This document shows, one piece after another, positions 50,301 through 61,225 of a stretch of 64,000 nt of DNA. The position numbers and the translations under genes are program-made. The notes below the pieces were generated by a model. That model ran no database searches, was not told the origin of the DNA, and saw nothing but the letters and a program-made list of their open reading frames with translations. Origin of the DNA: Physcomitrium patens (Eukaryota > Streptophyta > Bryopsida > Funariales > Funariaceae); the NCBI RefSeq assembly GCF_000002425.4, contig NC_037263.1:8817673-8881672 (forward strand). The letters are read 5' to 3'. The first letter of the stretch is position 1. Every line of letters starts with the position of its first letter.

Positions 50301-50720
50301 AATATTTTTAGAAGATAACAAATGATCATCTATGACTTCTCTATTTATATATATATATAGATTTAATTTTCTTGATTAAAATATCTCTTATTTTTTGATA
50401 AAGTCTTAATCTATAAAATAGGCTGAGGCTCTTGAATCTAATAAGGCTAAAACTTTGTGATTTTTTGGTCCTAAATAAACTTCTATTATAAAACAAGGCA
50501 AAGGATCTAATGAGAGAATAGGACCTATATAAGGTGTTATGTAAAATTTTAATTATATTTTTTTTATTGTAGCTAGAGAAAAGTATTTTCTAATATATCA
50601 TCTTCTTTTGCAACCATACTTCTTATTTTGTGATTATATTGTTTCTTTGAAAAATGTTGAGAAATATATTTGGATCCTCTATAATATAGGTATCAACCTT
50701 CTTAACAATATATCATGGAA
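47374..50720 (-). mobile_element. Family K fossil: integrase, RT, protease region
   Basis: The minus strand carries an integrase core at 47910-48125 (DLLVSNLYDSIFVIVDHFIQMAQF). RT is seen at about 49.0-49.8 kb, with GSLQIYIDYRGL near 49.69-49.73 kb, the motif before the first RT aspartate. A protease-linker region (50.0-50.6 kb) is shared with K2. Order and motifs fit a chromovirus-like Ty3/gypsy. Very AT-rich and many times broken. Confidence 0.7.
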
Positions 50721-52065
50721 ATACATATTTATTATAATATTTACCTCCATAATTAAATAGAAGTAAAAAGAATCAGATTTATTTCATAATATTTTCTAGA
50801 AAGGCTTTCTAAAAGCTTCATAGATGTTGCTTTGACTTTACATGTGTTTATAGGATGGAAACTTCATCAATAAGATAACCACATATTGATAGCTTGCAAA
50901 ATAAGCTAATTATATGGTATATATATATAAAACTTACCTTACAAGATATGTGTCTTACAAAGTCAATATAATTTGGAGGTCTATAGGATGTTGCCACATA
51001 ACTCCTAATTAAGAATATATATGGGAGAAAGAATGAAGCCTTCTTCACTCTTGTCAATACCTTTCAAGTCTTTAGTCTTATTTCAAGACTTTCTAATTTT
51101 TTTATTTTTAACAATAGCCATTCTAGTTTAATACTATATTATTTTTGAATGACTTTTTAGTTCTTTTAAGTGATACAAGAGTATGTTAAAGATTTTTTTT
51201 TTGAGCTTTGTATTCTCGATAGTTTCACAAGAGTATTAACTTTTTGTTCTTGTCTTGATTTAAAAGTGAGTGAATTACTCCACTTCTATTATTGTATTTT
51301 GAAGGTTGTAGATTACCTATCTTTAAAAAAACTATTTAATTTTTTAAAATCAATTTTTTTCCTTTTAAAAAAAATTATCTCTCTTTGTAGAAATTTTTAT
51401 TGAATATTAGAGGTTTTGGACTATATTTTTCTAATTTGACTTATAGATTTGTTATGTTATTTGAAATAGAAGAAAAAAATCATAGATGCTATTTTTAATA
51501 GAAGTGAAGATAATTTTGTAATTATTAAAAATCTTTACATATTTATCAACACTTTTAGAGTAGAAATTTTATGCATTACTAGTGTCAACTGTGGAAATAC
51601 TAATCCTATGCCTATGAAAGAAATTTAGAACCTATGATAAGAAGTTGTACAATTAAAGGAAATAAATAAATCGACCTTATAACCAAATTTAGGAAGTTTT
51701 ATTTTTACAAGTATGATGAAGATACACATTAGTATACCAAATAAATTTGATGGAACAAGATCAAAATTTTGAGAATTTTTGTAACAAGTTAAGTTCTATT
51801 TAAGATTATATTTCTTCTAATATCTTGATGAATTTACTCAAGTTGGATTCATAAGTGCACTTCTATCTAGAAGTGTTCTTTGTTAGTTTGCACCTATAAT
51901 GAAAAAAGATTTACAACTCTTTTATGACTTGAATTCATTTCTAGAAGTGTTTATAATTACATTTGAAAAAAATGATTGAAAAAGAGTAGTAGAGACCAAG
52001 ATCTTATCTTTATGGTAAGAATTATGGTATTTTATTATAGTTTTGCTACTATATAAAAATGATGT
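50721..52065 (+). mobile_element. Family K fossil: 5' LTR and gag
   Basis: A plus-oriented K LTR (50721-51262) aligns with the reverse complement of the solo LTR at 18872-19432. A leader and a gag (about 51480-52050) follow. The gag shows IPNKFDGTRSKF, a VKFYLRLYFF helix and TQVGFISALLSRSVLC, which fits the gypsy gag PxxFDG domain and matches K1 on the other strand. The element lies head to head with the preceding minus-strand K fossil. Confidence 0.65.
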
Positions 52066-52070
52066 ATATG

Positions 52071-52107
<37 letters not shown>
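52066..52107. repeat. (TA)n microsatellite
   Basis: A TATG/TA run of about 40 bases at the border between the K gag fossil and the T-type LTR. Confidence 0.9.
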
Positions 52108-52110
<3 letters not shown>

Positions 52111-52639
52111 ATATATAATTTATTATAAAAAGTGGTGAGAATCATATTATTAGATTTTAATTAGTTAATAATTAGAATTAAATTATTATTTTAAAGTAAT
52201 TAGTTTATAAAGGCTATTATTGAGGTTGATTTTATATTGATAATATTTTATATATATTTAGAACCACCTTTAGCATATATTAGTGACTCTTAAAATCGTA
52301 TTTTGTTTTTTTTATTTGATATTTAGAACATATATTATGTTAATCTTATTAAAAAAAGATTCGAGATGAATTTTGATAGCAAAAAGAGTAATTAAGGCAT
52401 CCAAATAGATGAATGGAGATGGATAATAAAAATCTCTATTGCTATTAGCCAAAAGGCAGGCCCAATGGACTTTAAGGAGGCTGCTTGAGGCCTTATTAGA
52501 AATTAAGATTATTCTTTTAAAGAAATTTGAACTTAAGAGGCTAGGATCAAAAAATTTAGATTTTTGGCTATATTTTTGGTACAAATTTTGGATGATTTGG
52601 AGTTTCATAAAAGCGATATAGTTGCTCAAAGTTAAGGTG

Positions 52640-52790
52640 TTGATTTTATACCTACTATCACTCTTTTGGACATAACATACGCATACAAAATGCAATGAAG
52701 GATCAATAATCAAAATTGGAAAGACTAGTTTTTTGGACATAACATACGCATACAAAATGCAATGAAGGATCAATAATCAAAATTGGAAAG
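52640..52790. repeat. Short direct repeat in the T-type LTR of M
   Basis: A stretch containing GGACATAACATACGCATACA and the following AATGCAATGAAGGATCAATA occurs twice in tandem (about 52668-52728 and 52735-52793), almost identical. The T copy at 28711 has one unit (near 29345-29410). A recent local duplication in an otherwise very old LTR. Confidence 0.75.
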
Positions 52791-53489
52791 ACTTCTATAT
52801 TTTTTTTTTACTTCTATAATAAAAATACATCACTTATTAGAACTTGTCTAATAAGTTAATGCTAAACTTTCTACCGCTATATACTTAGTATATTTTCAAA
52901 TAGAAAATCATGCCATATAATAGTTAGTGAAATTGGTATGAAACATCTAAGGTGGAGAGTTTTGAAGAAATATTTTTGGCTTTCTATTATGGTTGGAGAA
53001 GAAGGAAGTGGTAGTGGGATTTACATTGGAGCATCATTATTGCACCTTGATCCTGCTAAAAGTCAAATATTTCAAGTATTTATCTTTTACATGCAGCAAT
53101 AAGAAACAATGGATCACAAAGAAGTAATTGCTACTAAAGCCTTATATTCTATTATTGGTTTATTAGATCATTTTGATAGAAGATATATATTCAGGTATTT
53201 GAAATATTTTTCTTGAGAGATCGAATTGAATAATGTACCAAAAAAAGAAATGATCCTTGCATTTAAGCTTATAGTTGTATCAAAGCTATTAAAACATATA
53301 CAGAAGATTATTCATATTTATGAAAAAAAATAGAAGGATTTTATCCTTCAACTAAAACATGAGTATTCTTTAGAGGATATTGAAAGAGCAACTAAAAGAT
53401 CATTTATAGAATGGATTAATAAATCCAAAAAGGAATTAATTGCAATAGAGTTGTTTAGAAAGTTTAAAAGACAATTTCTCCAATTGTCT

Positions 53490-53490
<1 letters not shown>

Positions 53491-53520
<30 letters not shown>
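53491..53520 (+). repeat. Poly(A) tract
   Basis: 30 A in the gag of fossil M. Confidence 0.9.
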
Positions 53521-53522
<2 letters not shown>

Positions 53523-54804
53523 TATACTTAAAAATGATAAAGTGGAGTTATTTCTTTAATAAGCCAAAAATGAATTACAAAAGGAATTAGAGTTATTATT
53601 AGAAGATATTATAGAAGATAATGAATTCACCACTAACTGAAAGAAGGTCTTTGAAGCAATGGAGGGACTTGCTAAAAGAGAATATTGAAGAAGTAAGATA
53701 GTAATAAGGTAAGAAATTAAACCTCTATAAATTATAACATCTCATAAACAACGACCAAAACTTGCTATATCAATATCTATTACTTCAAATTCCTATATCT
53801 ACAATAGTACTACAAAAATATACAATTTAGGAGTTGATGAAAGGATTGAAAGATTTACAAATCAAATTAGCAAAGCTAGAAGAAAAAAAAATCTAAGAAC
53901 AAATCTATATAAAAGCCAAGATATATATAAAAATATATTTCGTGCAATAATATAAAGTATCTTTGCAAGGAGTATAGAGATTTTGTTCATACTTTACAAC
54001 AAAGAGTAATGTTATGGAAGGATGGAAAAATGGCCTTACGACATATAAGTGAGGTCTTTAAAACTAACTTTAGAAAAAAAAGAATGAAGAAGGTTTTGGA
54101 TGATCATTTGTCTCAGCAATCTATGGCATCAAGAGAAGCTATCACCTATGGCATTAAAGTAGCAAGAAAAAAAAATAATATCTTTGACAAGTATGTAGTG
54201 ACAAAAAAATTATCGAACTATGGTATGATTAATATGAATAAAGAAAAAAACCATAAGGGAAGAATTGCTCAAGATAGCTACACTAATCAAGAATGCTATA
54301 GAGTGGGATGATACTATTGATGTCATATCCGTATATACTTATTTGGCAAAATTCCAACATGAAGCTTTAGTAGACATGAAAAGGAGTAAAAATGTAACAT
54401 ATAAAAATCTTAAGGAGCCAAATAACATAAAAAGATCTCAAAATAATGAAAAATTAAATTGAAATAAGAAAATATCTATACCACAAGATAATAGACTATC
54501 TAGAATTAGACCATCAATATTACAGCTTGAAAATATACTAGTGTCAAAAGAAAAAAGAAAGAAAGAATAGAAGTTGATAAAAATAAAAAAAAAAAAGCTT
54601 ACTACTTATAAATTATAATCAAATATTAAAATATATATAGATTTAAAAGATATACTAAAAAAAAGATGTTAAATGCCAAAATTGAGTTTACTTTGAAGAA
54701 AATTTTAGGCATTACAAAAAAATTATAATATCATTATTGATATTATTAAATAAAAAATTCAATTAATAGAAAACTTTGCAGTATCTAATATTTTAGATAC
54801 AATA

Positions 54805-54806
<2 letters not shown>

Positions 54807-54838
<32 letters not shown>
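54807..54838 (+). repeat. Poly(A) tract
   Basis: About 32 A in the linker-protease region of fossil M. Confidence 0.9.
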
Positions 54839-54841
<3 letters not shown>

Positions 54842-55464
54842 GTTAAATTTAGTACCAATAAAAAGATTCAACTTTCTTTAAATGAAGATAAGATTGATGA
54901 GAAGAGGCTTGGTTATTATATTAAGGATCATTGAATTAGAGCAACTACAAAAACCTTGGTGAAAATAGAAGACTTGGTAGATCTAGTAATTGCTCTCATT
55001 GGCCATTGATCTAAAGTCAATATTATATCAAAAGAAATTTAAAAATGCAGAAGGTGGCCCATTGACATTGAAGATGTTTAAGTAATTTGAGTAGCAAATA
55101 ATTCACATGGAGACTTTTATAATACTTGTCTTAATGTAAAGGTGAAAATTAGAAATAAAACTATTGAACAAAATTTCTTTGTTCAAGATACTACTTCATA
55201 TCTAGTGATTTTTGGACAACAATATATTATAGCTATGAGAATGGAAACTGAAGTGTTAGATGATGGATTAGCATGTATCCATATAAGAAGCTTAGATAGC
55301 AAGAGAGTAGTATAGTTTCTAACTATATATACTGACCATGAGTACAATCAAGATTATCTATGTAGTAGTTCATTACCAAAGATTAATGAGGAATTTAAGG
55401 ATTTTTGCAGAGTACTACTATAGAGCAAGAATATAGTAGTATATTAAAAAATGTGCTCTTACAC

Positions 55465-55491
55465 AAAAAAAAAAAAAAAAAAAAAAAAAAA
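55465..55491 (+). repeat. Poly(A) tract
   Basis: About 27 A after the protease region of fossil M. Confidence 0.9.
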
Positions 55492-55787
55492 TTATATAGA
55501 TATTATAAAATTATGTAGGAATTAATTTAATATATATATAATTTAATGACCTGTAAAAATGAAAAAAAAGAGTACACAAAAATCTAAAAAAGATCTAAAA
55601 AGAATGGGGGTGCTTGATAAAGATAATAGAATAGCAAGTACATATTTAGAGACAAGTTTAGAAGATTTTTTGGAAGAACCTATAAAAGTTAAAAAAAAGA
55701 AATAAAGATCAAGTGGTGCAATTACATTCAAGAGAGCTCTATTCAACTATATGTACATTTCAAGATTATGAAGTTAAAGTAGAAACT

Positions 55788-56550
55788 TGTAATTACTCGT
55801 TTTACTTATTTTGGAAGAAACTTCCCAATATAAACCCATATAGAGAGATTCAAACACAAGGAATGACTAGTTGCTTAAGCATTCATGTTAAGATTACACA
55901 ATCAATTACCTCCTGAATGTATCATCTCTATTTCTAATATCTGAACACACAAAGAAACTATAATCTCCTCCTTCACCTTATCGGTCTCTTCCTTACAACA
56001 ATTCAGTCATACCAATAACTGTTATTTCCACCAATATATTCACCCTCATAATCTCCAACTGTAATACTAAGCCCTCACAGCTTTCAGCACACAATTATCT
56101 TCCTTCCAATCACTGAAATTCTTCACACAGAACTGCCATTCACATTACAGTGTTTCATACAAATACAGACTCATTCTCTCTGTTGAACTACAATCAGATT
56201 TTAGCATTCAATCTTTCTTCTTCTCAAATAATACCAATCACATTTTCATTCCATAATTCACTTCACAATATTTAGAAACTCTCAATCCTCTTATTCAAAG
56301 AAAATAACAAACAAAAGAAAAGAGGTAGCACCAAGCTTACCCCGGCTCATACTATCACAGCGATGGCACCTTAATTAACTTCTACAACTCCTATATACTT
56401 TTCCTTGATTCTCCAAATTCTAACTGTAATTTTGTAATTAACTACTTTTAATAACTAAATCACTCATCCATCCTCCTGAATTTCCTATTATATGGACTAT
56501 TAATATATTTTATCAATATCTTTCAAAAATAAATTAATATCTATTCTACA
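55788..56550 (-). repeat. Element H 3' LTR
   Basis: 763 bp, the reverse complement of the G LTR, beginning TGTAATTACTCG and ending ATTCTACA on the plus strand. The purine-rich tract lies at 56551-56565. About 100 bases of 3' untranslated sequence precede the third ORF. Confidence 0.88.
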
Positions 56551-56666
56551 TAGCCCCACTCCTATTTGTATAGCATCCTCGCAAACACTCAATTGATACC
56601 TATCTAAAAATTATCTAACAAAACTCTACAAAAATTGAGATCCCTCTGGCCTATCTAATTAATCAA

Positions 56667-58310
56667 TTGCCACAGTATCTCTTATTGGTTTCATCGATTT
56701 CGATTCCAATTGCAAATCTTCGTCCTCCTCCAATCCTTTCATCGGCTCCTGCCTCAACTGAGCTAAAAGGTCTTCATTGTACTTGCCCAGTTCATGGACT
56801 TGAGCTTCCAATTTCAAGATCTAGGCATCTCTTAATTCCAATTGGCGCTGAAAGTGACTCCTCTCTTCTGGAACTTCGGGAACTAGCAACGTCGATACTT
56901 ATGCTTGACCAATATTGACTAAATCCTCTGCCAATCTTGTCACCTCGGTGATCAAGGCCTCAATTTCAGCCCTTAACCGCTCCGTTTCACATCTGTATTG
57001 GTCACTCAATACCAATTTTCCTTATGCCAATAACTCAGCCTTTTCTCGTTCCATTACCAATTGATCCTTCACTTTTTCTAATTCCAAAATTGAATTACTA
57101 CGAGCCCAGAATAGTTCTTACCTGTGGGTCTCCACCATGCATTCTCTTTCTTTGTCCCAAGCTTCTTGTTGTTCTCCAATTTTTCACTCCAATAGCAGCT
57201 TGGATTTCGCATTCGCTTGGATGATCCATTTTTGCTCTTTAATTCTTTGGGTCTGCTTCGATATCACCTTTTTGCTTGCTTCTAATTCCTGTTTATCAAT
57301 GCCCTCTACATCCAATGCTCGTACCATGTAATGTATTTGTGAAATACACTTCAATAGAGCATTTTTAAGATTTATGCCTTTCGGTAGTTGGCCCTGTGGA
57401 AACGCTAACTGATTGATATCTAACAATGTCGGGACTTCATTTTCCTCCTCCACCATCGAATAAATCGGATCCAATTCTGGTGCCACTGGACGATGGCATT
57501 CTCCAATTTCATATATTACCTCCGTTGTATTGACATTCTGTGCCAATAAATTCCGTTCTCGCTGTAGAGGCACTGGCACTGATTTAGAACTTTCTTCTAT
57601 TGGTGATGTTTGCCGCAATGTGTATGCGATTACAACATACACATAATTGGAACATAGCAACGTTGTAAACTTCCCTATTTTGCACTTGGCTCCCATTTCT
57701 ACATGAATACGGGTTGCTACATAAGTTGTCCAATTGAACACCATCCCTTCAAATGTCCCTACCGCTATAAACATTAACCATCTTGACATATATGTGTTGT
57801 GTCGATACAACCCTAGACGCCTTAGCACAAAGCGCAACCATTCCATGAGCTCTAGTGTAATTGCCTCAACCGTCTGCCAACCTTGGTTCTTCTCAAATGA
57901 TGACATGCCACCTTTGAAATAACTTCTTGGTCGAAAGTCACTGGACTCCTCAACACCCATTGCAATCTCTCCAACTGGAAGAAATAATACTTTTTCAAGG
58001 ATCTTCTCATCAATATCGATAATGCGCCCTTGTACTATGCTCGATCTATCATGTGGATCATAGTTCGTGATGTATTCTTCTACTAATGCCACATTAATTG
58101 AGGGCAAACTATCTGATCTTCGCAAAAACTGAAACATTTGTGCGTTTCAAAAATCTCATATTCTCTTTGGCGTCCAGCAAATCTCCAGCTTCATAGGCTC
58201 CATATTGGTAATGATTACTACAGATGGTGGTCCTAAATTACGTTTAGCTTTCACATTTTGGCGACTTTTCTCTCTATCCGTAGCTCTCTTTGCACTCTCA
58301 ATCGCCATGA
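56667..58310 (-). pseudogene. Element H third ORF (globular domain plus coiled coil)
   Basis: The long open segment 57184-58137 (317 codons) starts near MFQFLRRSDSLPSINVALVE. It continues with IVQGRIIDIDEKILEKVLFLP and a Trp/Tyr-rich helical region (WLRFVLRRLGLYRHNTYMSRW), and ends in a Lys/Gln-rich helix. A further coiled-coil segment lies at 56667-56918. An upstream basic stretch begins near 58308. The layout recalls the plant transposon-protein domain found in Athila-type extra ORFs. No signal peptide or clear membrane anchor is seen, so env-like would be only a label. It is separated from pol by a 300-base spacer and may be expressed by splicing, as known for relatives. Confidence 0.6.
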
Positions 58311-58650
58311 CGCACACTCTTTCAAGCTCTAATCGTCAATACTATGCTCCAATACTCTGAAACACCCAAAATTGTAATACCAAAAAGAAACAATAACAGA
58401 ATGCGAGACCTGAGAATGACCGTAAATGGGTGCCCCACTTCTATTCTTTTACCTAGTAGTGATAACGACAACATGTTACTCCTATTGTCCGTTTCTCACC
58501 TCTGTCCCATCCAACACATTAGTAATTACTAACTATCCTTTCAACCACCTCTACATCCTAACGTACTTAATTAGGTCTATCCTAAGTACATTCGATGTGA
58601 TCTCCTCTAGAAATTGAAAACCCGTCTCGGATTTTATGTATGATATAACC
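58311..58650 (-). other. Non-coding spacer between integrase and third ORF of H
   Basis: About 340 bases without coding signal, pyrimidine-rich on the plus strand. A splice acceptor for a subgenomic message would be expected here, but I cannot point to one with confidence. Confidence 0.4.
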
Positions 58651-58753
58651 GTAATCGGTTCCCGTTAATGGAGGTACTGAAACGATGACCCATAAAATCT
58701 TCTAATTGAATAGACCCATTGGAAAACCCTTCAATCACACGATATGGCCCATG

Positions 58754-59896
58754 CTAGCGAACTTGAAATTTGTCCAAAAAATGATTAAACCTGCTATCAT
58801 ACAATAATACCAAATCATTGGACATGAAACTCTTTGGACGCAGTTTACTATCATAGTAACTCTTTCGCCATTTTTGAGTTGCTTCCATGTTGAAGAGAGC
58901 TATAGCCCGTATTTCATCCAATTTGTCCAACTTTGCCAACCGATATTGGAGTGATTCTTTATCTCCAAGACGTTCATCCAATGTAATGCGCAAACTCTAA
59001 ACTTCCAATTCAATTGGTAATATTGCTTCTTATCCATACACCAATTGGAATGGTGTGGAATTGGTAGTCACTTTATATGCAGTACGATATGTCTACAATG
59101 CCACAAATAATTTAGTATCCCAATCCATTCCCGCACTCAAAATTATTTTGGTTAAAATCTTACATAGAATACCATTGGTCTTTTCAATCTGCTCATTGGC
59201 CCGAGGATGATACAGTGTTATTTTCTTGTGCTTGATTTCGTATGTGTTCGTCAAGGCTGCTATGGTAGCATTTATGAAATGGATGCCGCGATCGCTAACT
59301 AATTCTTTCAGACACCCAAATCAAGTAATAATATTCTCATATAGAAAAGTGGCCATTGTATTGGCATTATCATTGTGGGTAGCAATAGCCTCCGCCCATT
59401 TGGTTACATAGTCTGTGGCAACTAAAATATATTACTTTTGTCCATGTCTCGATGCGGGTGCAATGGATCCAACAAAATCAATTCCCCATTTCTCAAATAG
59501 TGCCTGTGCCAAGATTGGTACTAATGGCATCGTTGAAGTACTCGTGGGTCGATCAATTCGTTGATAGGGATCACAACGACGAACAAATTGGTGCGCATCA
59601 GAAAACATTGTGGACCACCAATATCTGGCCATTAAAGCCTTGCGAGCAGTACTGTCTCCCGCAAAATATCCACCACAATTATCCAAATGACATCCCTCTA
59701 GTATCGATTGTACTTCACTGGGAAAGATGCAACAACGTAGAATTCCATCTCGACCTTGCTTATACAAGGCGTCTCCCATCATCGTATATGGTGTACTTTT
59801 TAAAAACAGTTGTTTCTTAAGTTTCTCACTATATGTAGGTAGGAATGTCTGAAATGTCAGATATTGAATCAATTCACTATAGTCGGTTGTAATCAC
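58754..59896 (-). pseudogene. Element H integrase
   Basis: The 59432-59896 segment holds the zinc module (CHLDNCGGYFAGDSTARKAL, YWWSTMFSDAHQFVRRCDPYQ) and the start of the core (FEKWGIDFVGSI, first aspartate). Core text continues to about 59.05 kb. The 58754-58993 segment is the C-terminal region (LDKLDEIRAIALFNMEATQ, KSYYDSKLRPKSF, DLVLLYDSRF), typical of Athila/Tat integrase ends. It inserts the DNA copy in related elements. Confidence 0.8.
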
Positions 59897-59911
59897 TTTG
59901 ACGGCAAATAA

Positions 59912-60460
59912 CTACGTATTAGGAAGTGCATCACTAATAGGCTCATTACCCAAGATATTGGACAATCGGGACAAGTGATCCGCATTGGCATGTTTCTTTC
60001 TTGGTCGTACATTGATAGTAAAATTAAATTCTTGAAGTAATAATATCCATGGAGCAATGTGTCTACTCAATTGAGGCTTATTAATCATGTATTTGAAGGC
60101 ATCATGATCCACATAAAAGACAAAGGAATATCCAAGCAAATAGTGCCGAAATTTTTGAACCGAGTATATCATACCCATCGCTTCTCATTGAGTAGTAGTG
60201 TAATTACGTTCGATAGCCACCAATTGCCGACTAGCATAATAGATAGGATGATCCAGACCCTGATCATCCTTCTCACTTAGCACCGATCCAATAGCCACAT
60301 TGGATGCATCAACATACACATGAAAGGGCTTGGTCCAACGAGAGGCCACCAATATTGGTACAAAGACCAATTTTGATTTCAATGCTTCAAAGGCCACGGT
60401 ACACTCCATAGTCCAAATAGGACTAGTCCCATCTAACGGAGGTTTCTTCAGTAAGTTCAT
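59912..60460 (-). pseudogene. Element H RNase H
   Basis: Two open segments. 60185-60460 has FHVYVDASNVAIGSVLSEKD with the catalytic aspartate, then YYASRQLVAIERNYTTTQ with the glutamate. 59912-60178 has FVFYVDHDAFKYMIN and RKKHANADHLSRL with the last aspartates. The typical Ty3/gypsy RNase H, next to RT. Confidence 0.82.
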
Positions 60461-61225
60461 TAAAGGTTGACAAATAACTGTAAATGACCGAATAAATCAT
60501 TGAAAATAACTGACATGGCTAACGAACCCTCGAACACCGGAGACCATCTCTAGTCTGGGCAAGTTCATTATATGTGTCACTTTGTCCGGATCTGTAACGA
60601 TACCACAGCTAGAGATGATATGTCCCAATAATTTTCCTGATGAAACAACAAATTGACACTTATCCAAGTTCAACGATATCCCAAACTTAGCGCACTGAGC
60701 CAAGCATTTACCAAGACAATTAAGATGATCTTGTTTTGTACTAAATGCATAGAAGTCATCTAAAAATATCTCCATAAACAGCCAGAGATAGTCTTGGAAG
60801 GCCTAATTCATCACTCTCTGAAACGTGGCTGGGGCCTTACATAACCCAAAAGGCATCACGTGTTAAGTGAATGTGCCCCAATCCATAGTAAAGATCGTCT
60901 TGAGCTGGTCTTCTATTGCAATTTAAACCTGATTATACCCGAAAAATCCATCTAGGAATGAATAACATTCATGACCTGCTACAATGTCCAATAAACTATC
61001 CATGAAGGGCAATGGAAAGTAATCTTTCTTGGTAACCGCATTAAGTTTTCAAAAATCTTGACAAATTCGGATTTTTCCATTCTTTTTTGGCACCATCATG
61101 ATTGGAGAAATCCACTCACTATTTGGTACGAGGTAAATAAAACCAACCGCAAGAAGCTTATCGAATTCCTCCTTCACAATGAAGGAATATTTAGGATTAA
61201 GGCGATGTTACCTCTGCCATTCCGG
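60461..61225 (-). pseudogene. Element H reverse transcriptase, C-terminal part
   Basis: 60497-60775 carries MEIFLDDFYAF (FLDD active site), LNLDKCQFVVSSGKLLGHIIS, and the thumb region. Upstream (to 61225) the minus strand reads the KKNG and fingers region and ends at the S1 LTR. The remaining N-terminal piece continues at 63060. Confidence 0.8.

Larger units (their letters stand above)
53090..55320 (+). pseudogene. Fossil M gag, linker and protease
   Basis: Homologous to A 2964-5100. The gag helix region (KHEYSLEDIERATKRSFIEWI, then ELFRKFKRQFLQLS), the linker (LWKDGKMALRHISEVFKTNF near 54009) and protease text near 55150-55300 are recognisable. Strongly weathered, with no product expected. 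Confidence 0.65.
52108..55787 (+). mobile_element. Family A fossil M with T-type 5' LTR, cut by element H
   Basis: A partial T-type LTR (to about 52925) is followed by a weathered primer-binding stretch and leader like those of A. Then come gag (53.09-53.7 kb), linker (54009-54462), protease (54.95-55.32 kb) and the start of the RT linker (55.55-55.78 kb). Element H is inserted at 55788. Very AT-rich, with dozens of breaks. Poly(A) runs lie at 53491-53520, 54807-54838 and 55465-55491. Confidence 0.7.

Noticed and set aside
52312-52773. Minus-strand 153-codon ORF with a repeated segment
   Set aside because: It is inside the T-type LTR, the internal repeat is a local DNA duplication, and the T copy at 28.7 kb has no matching frame.
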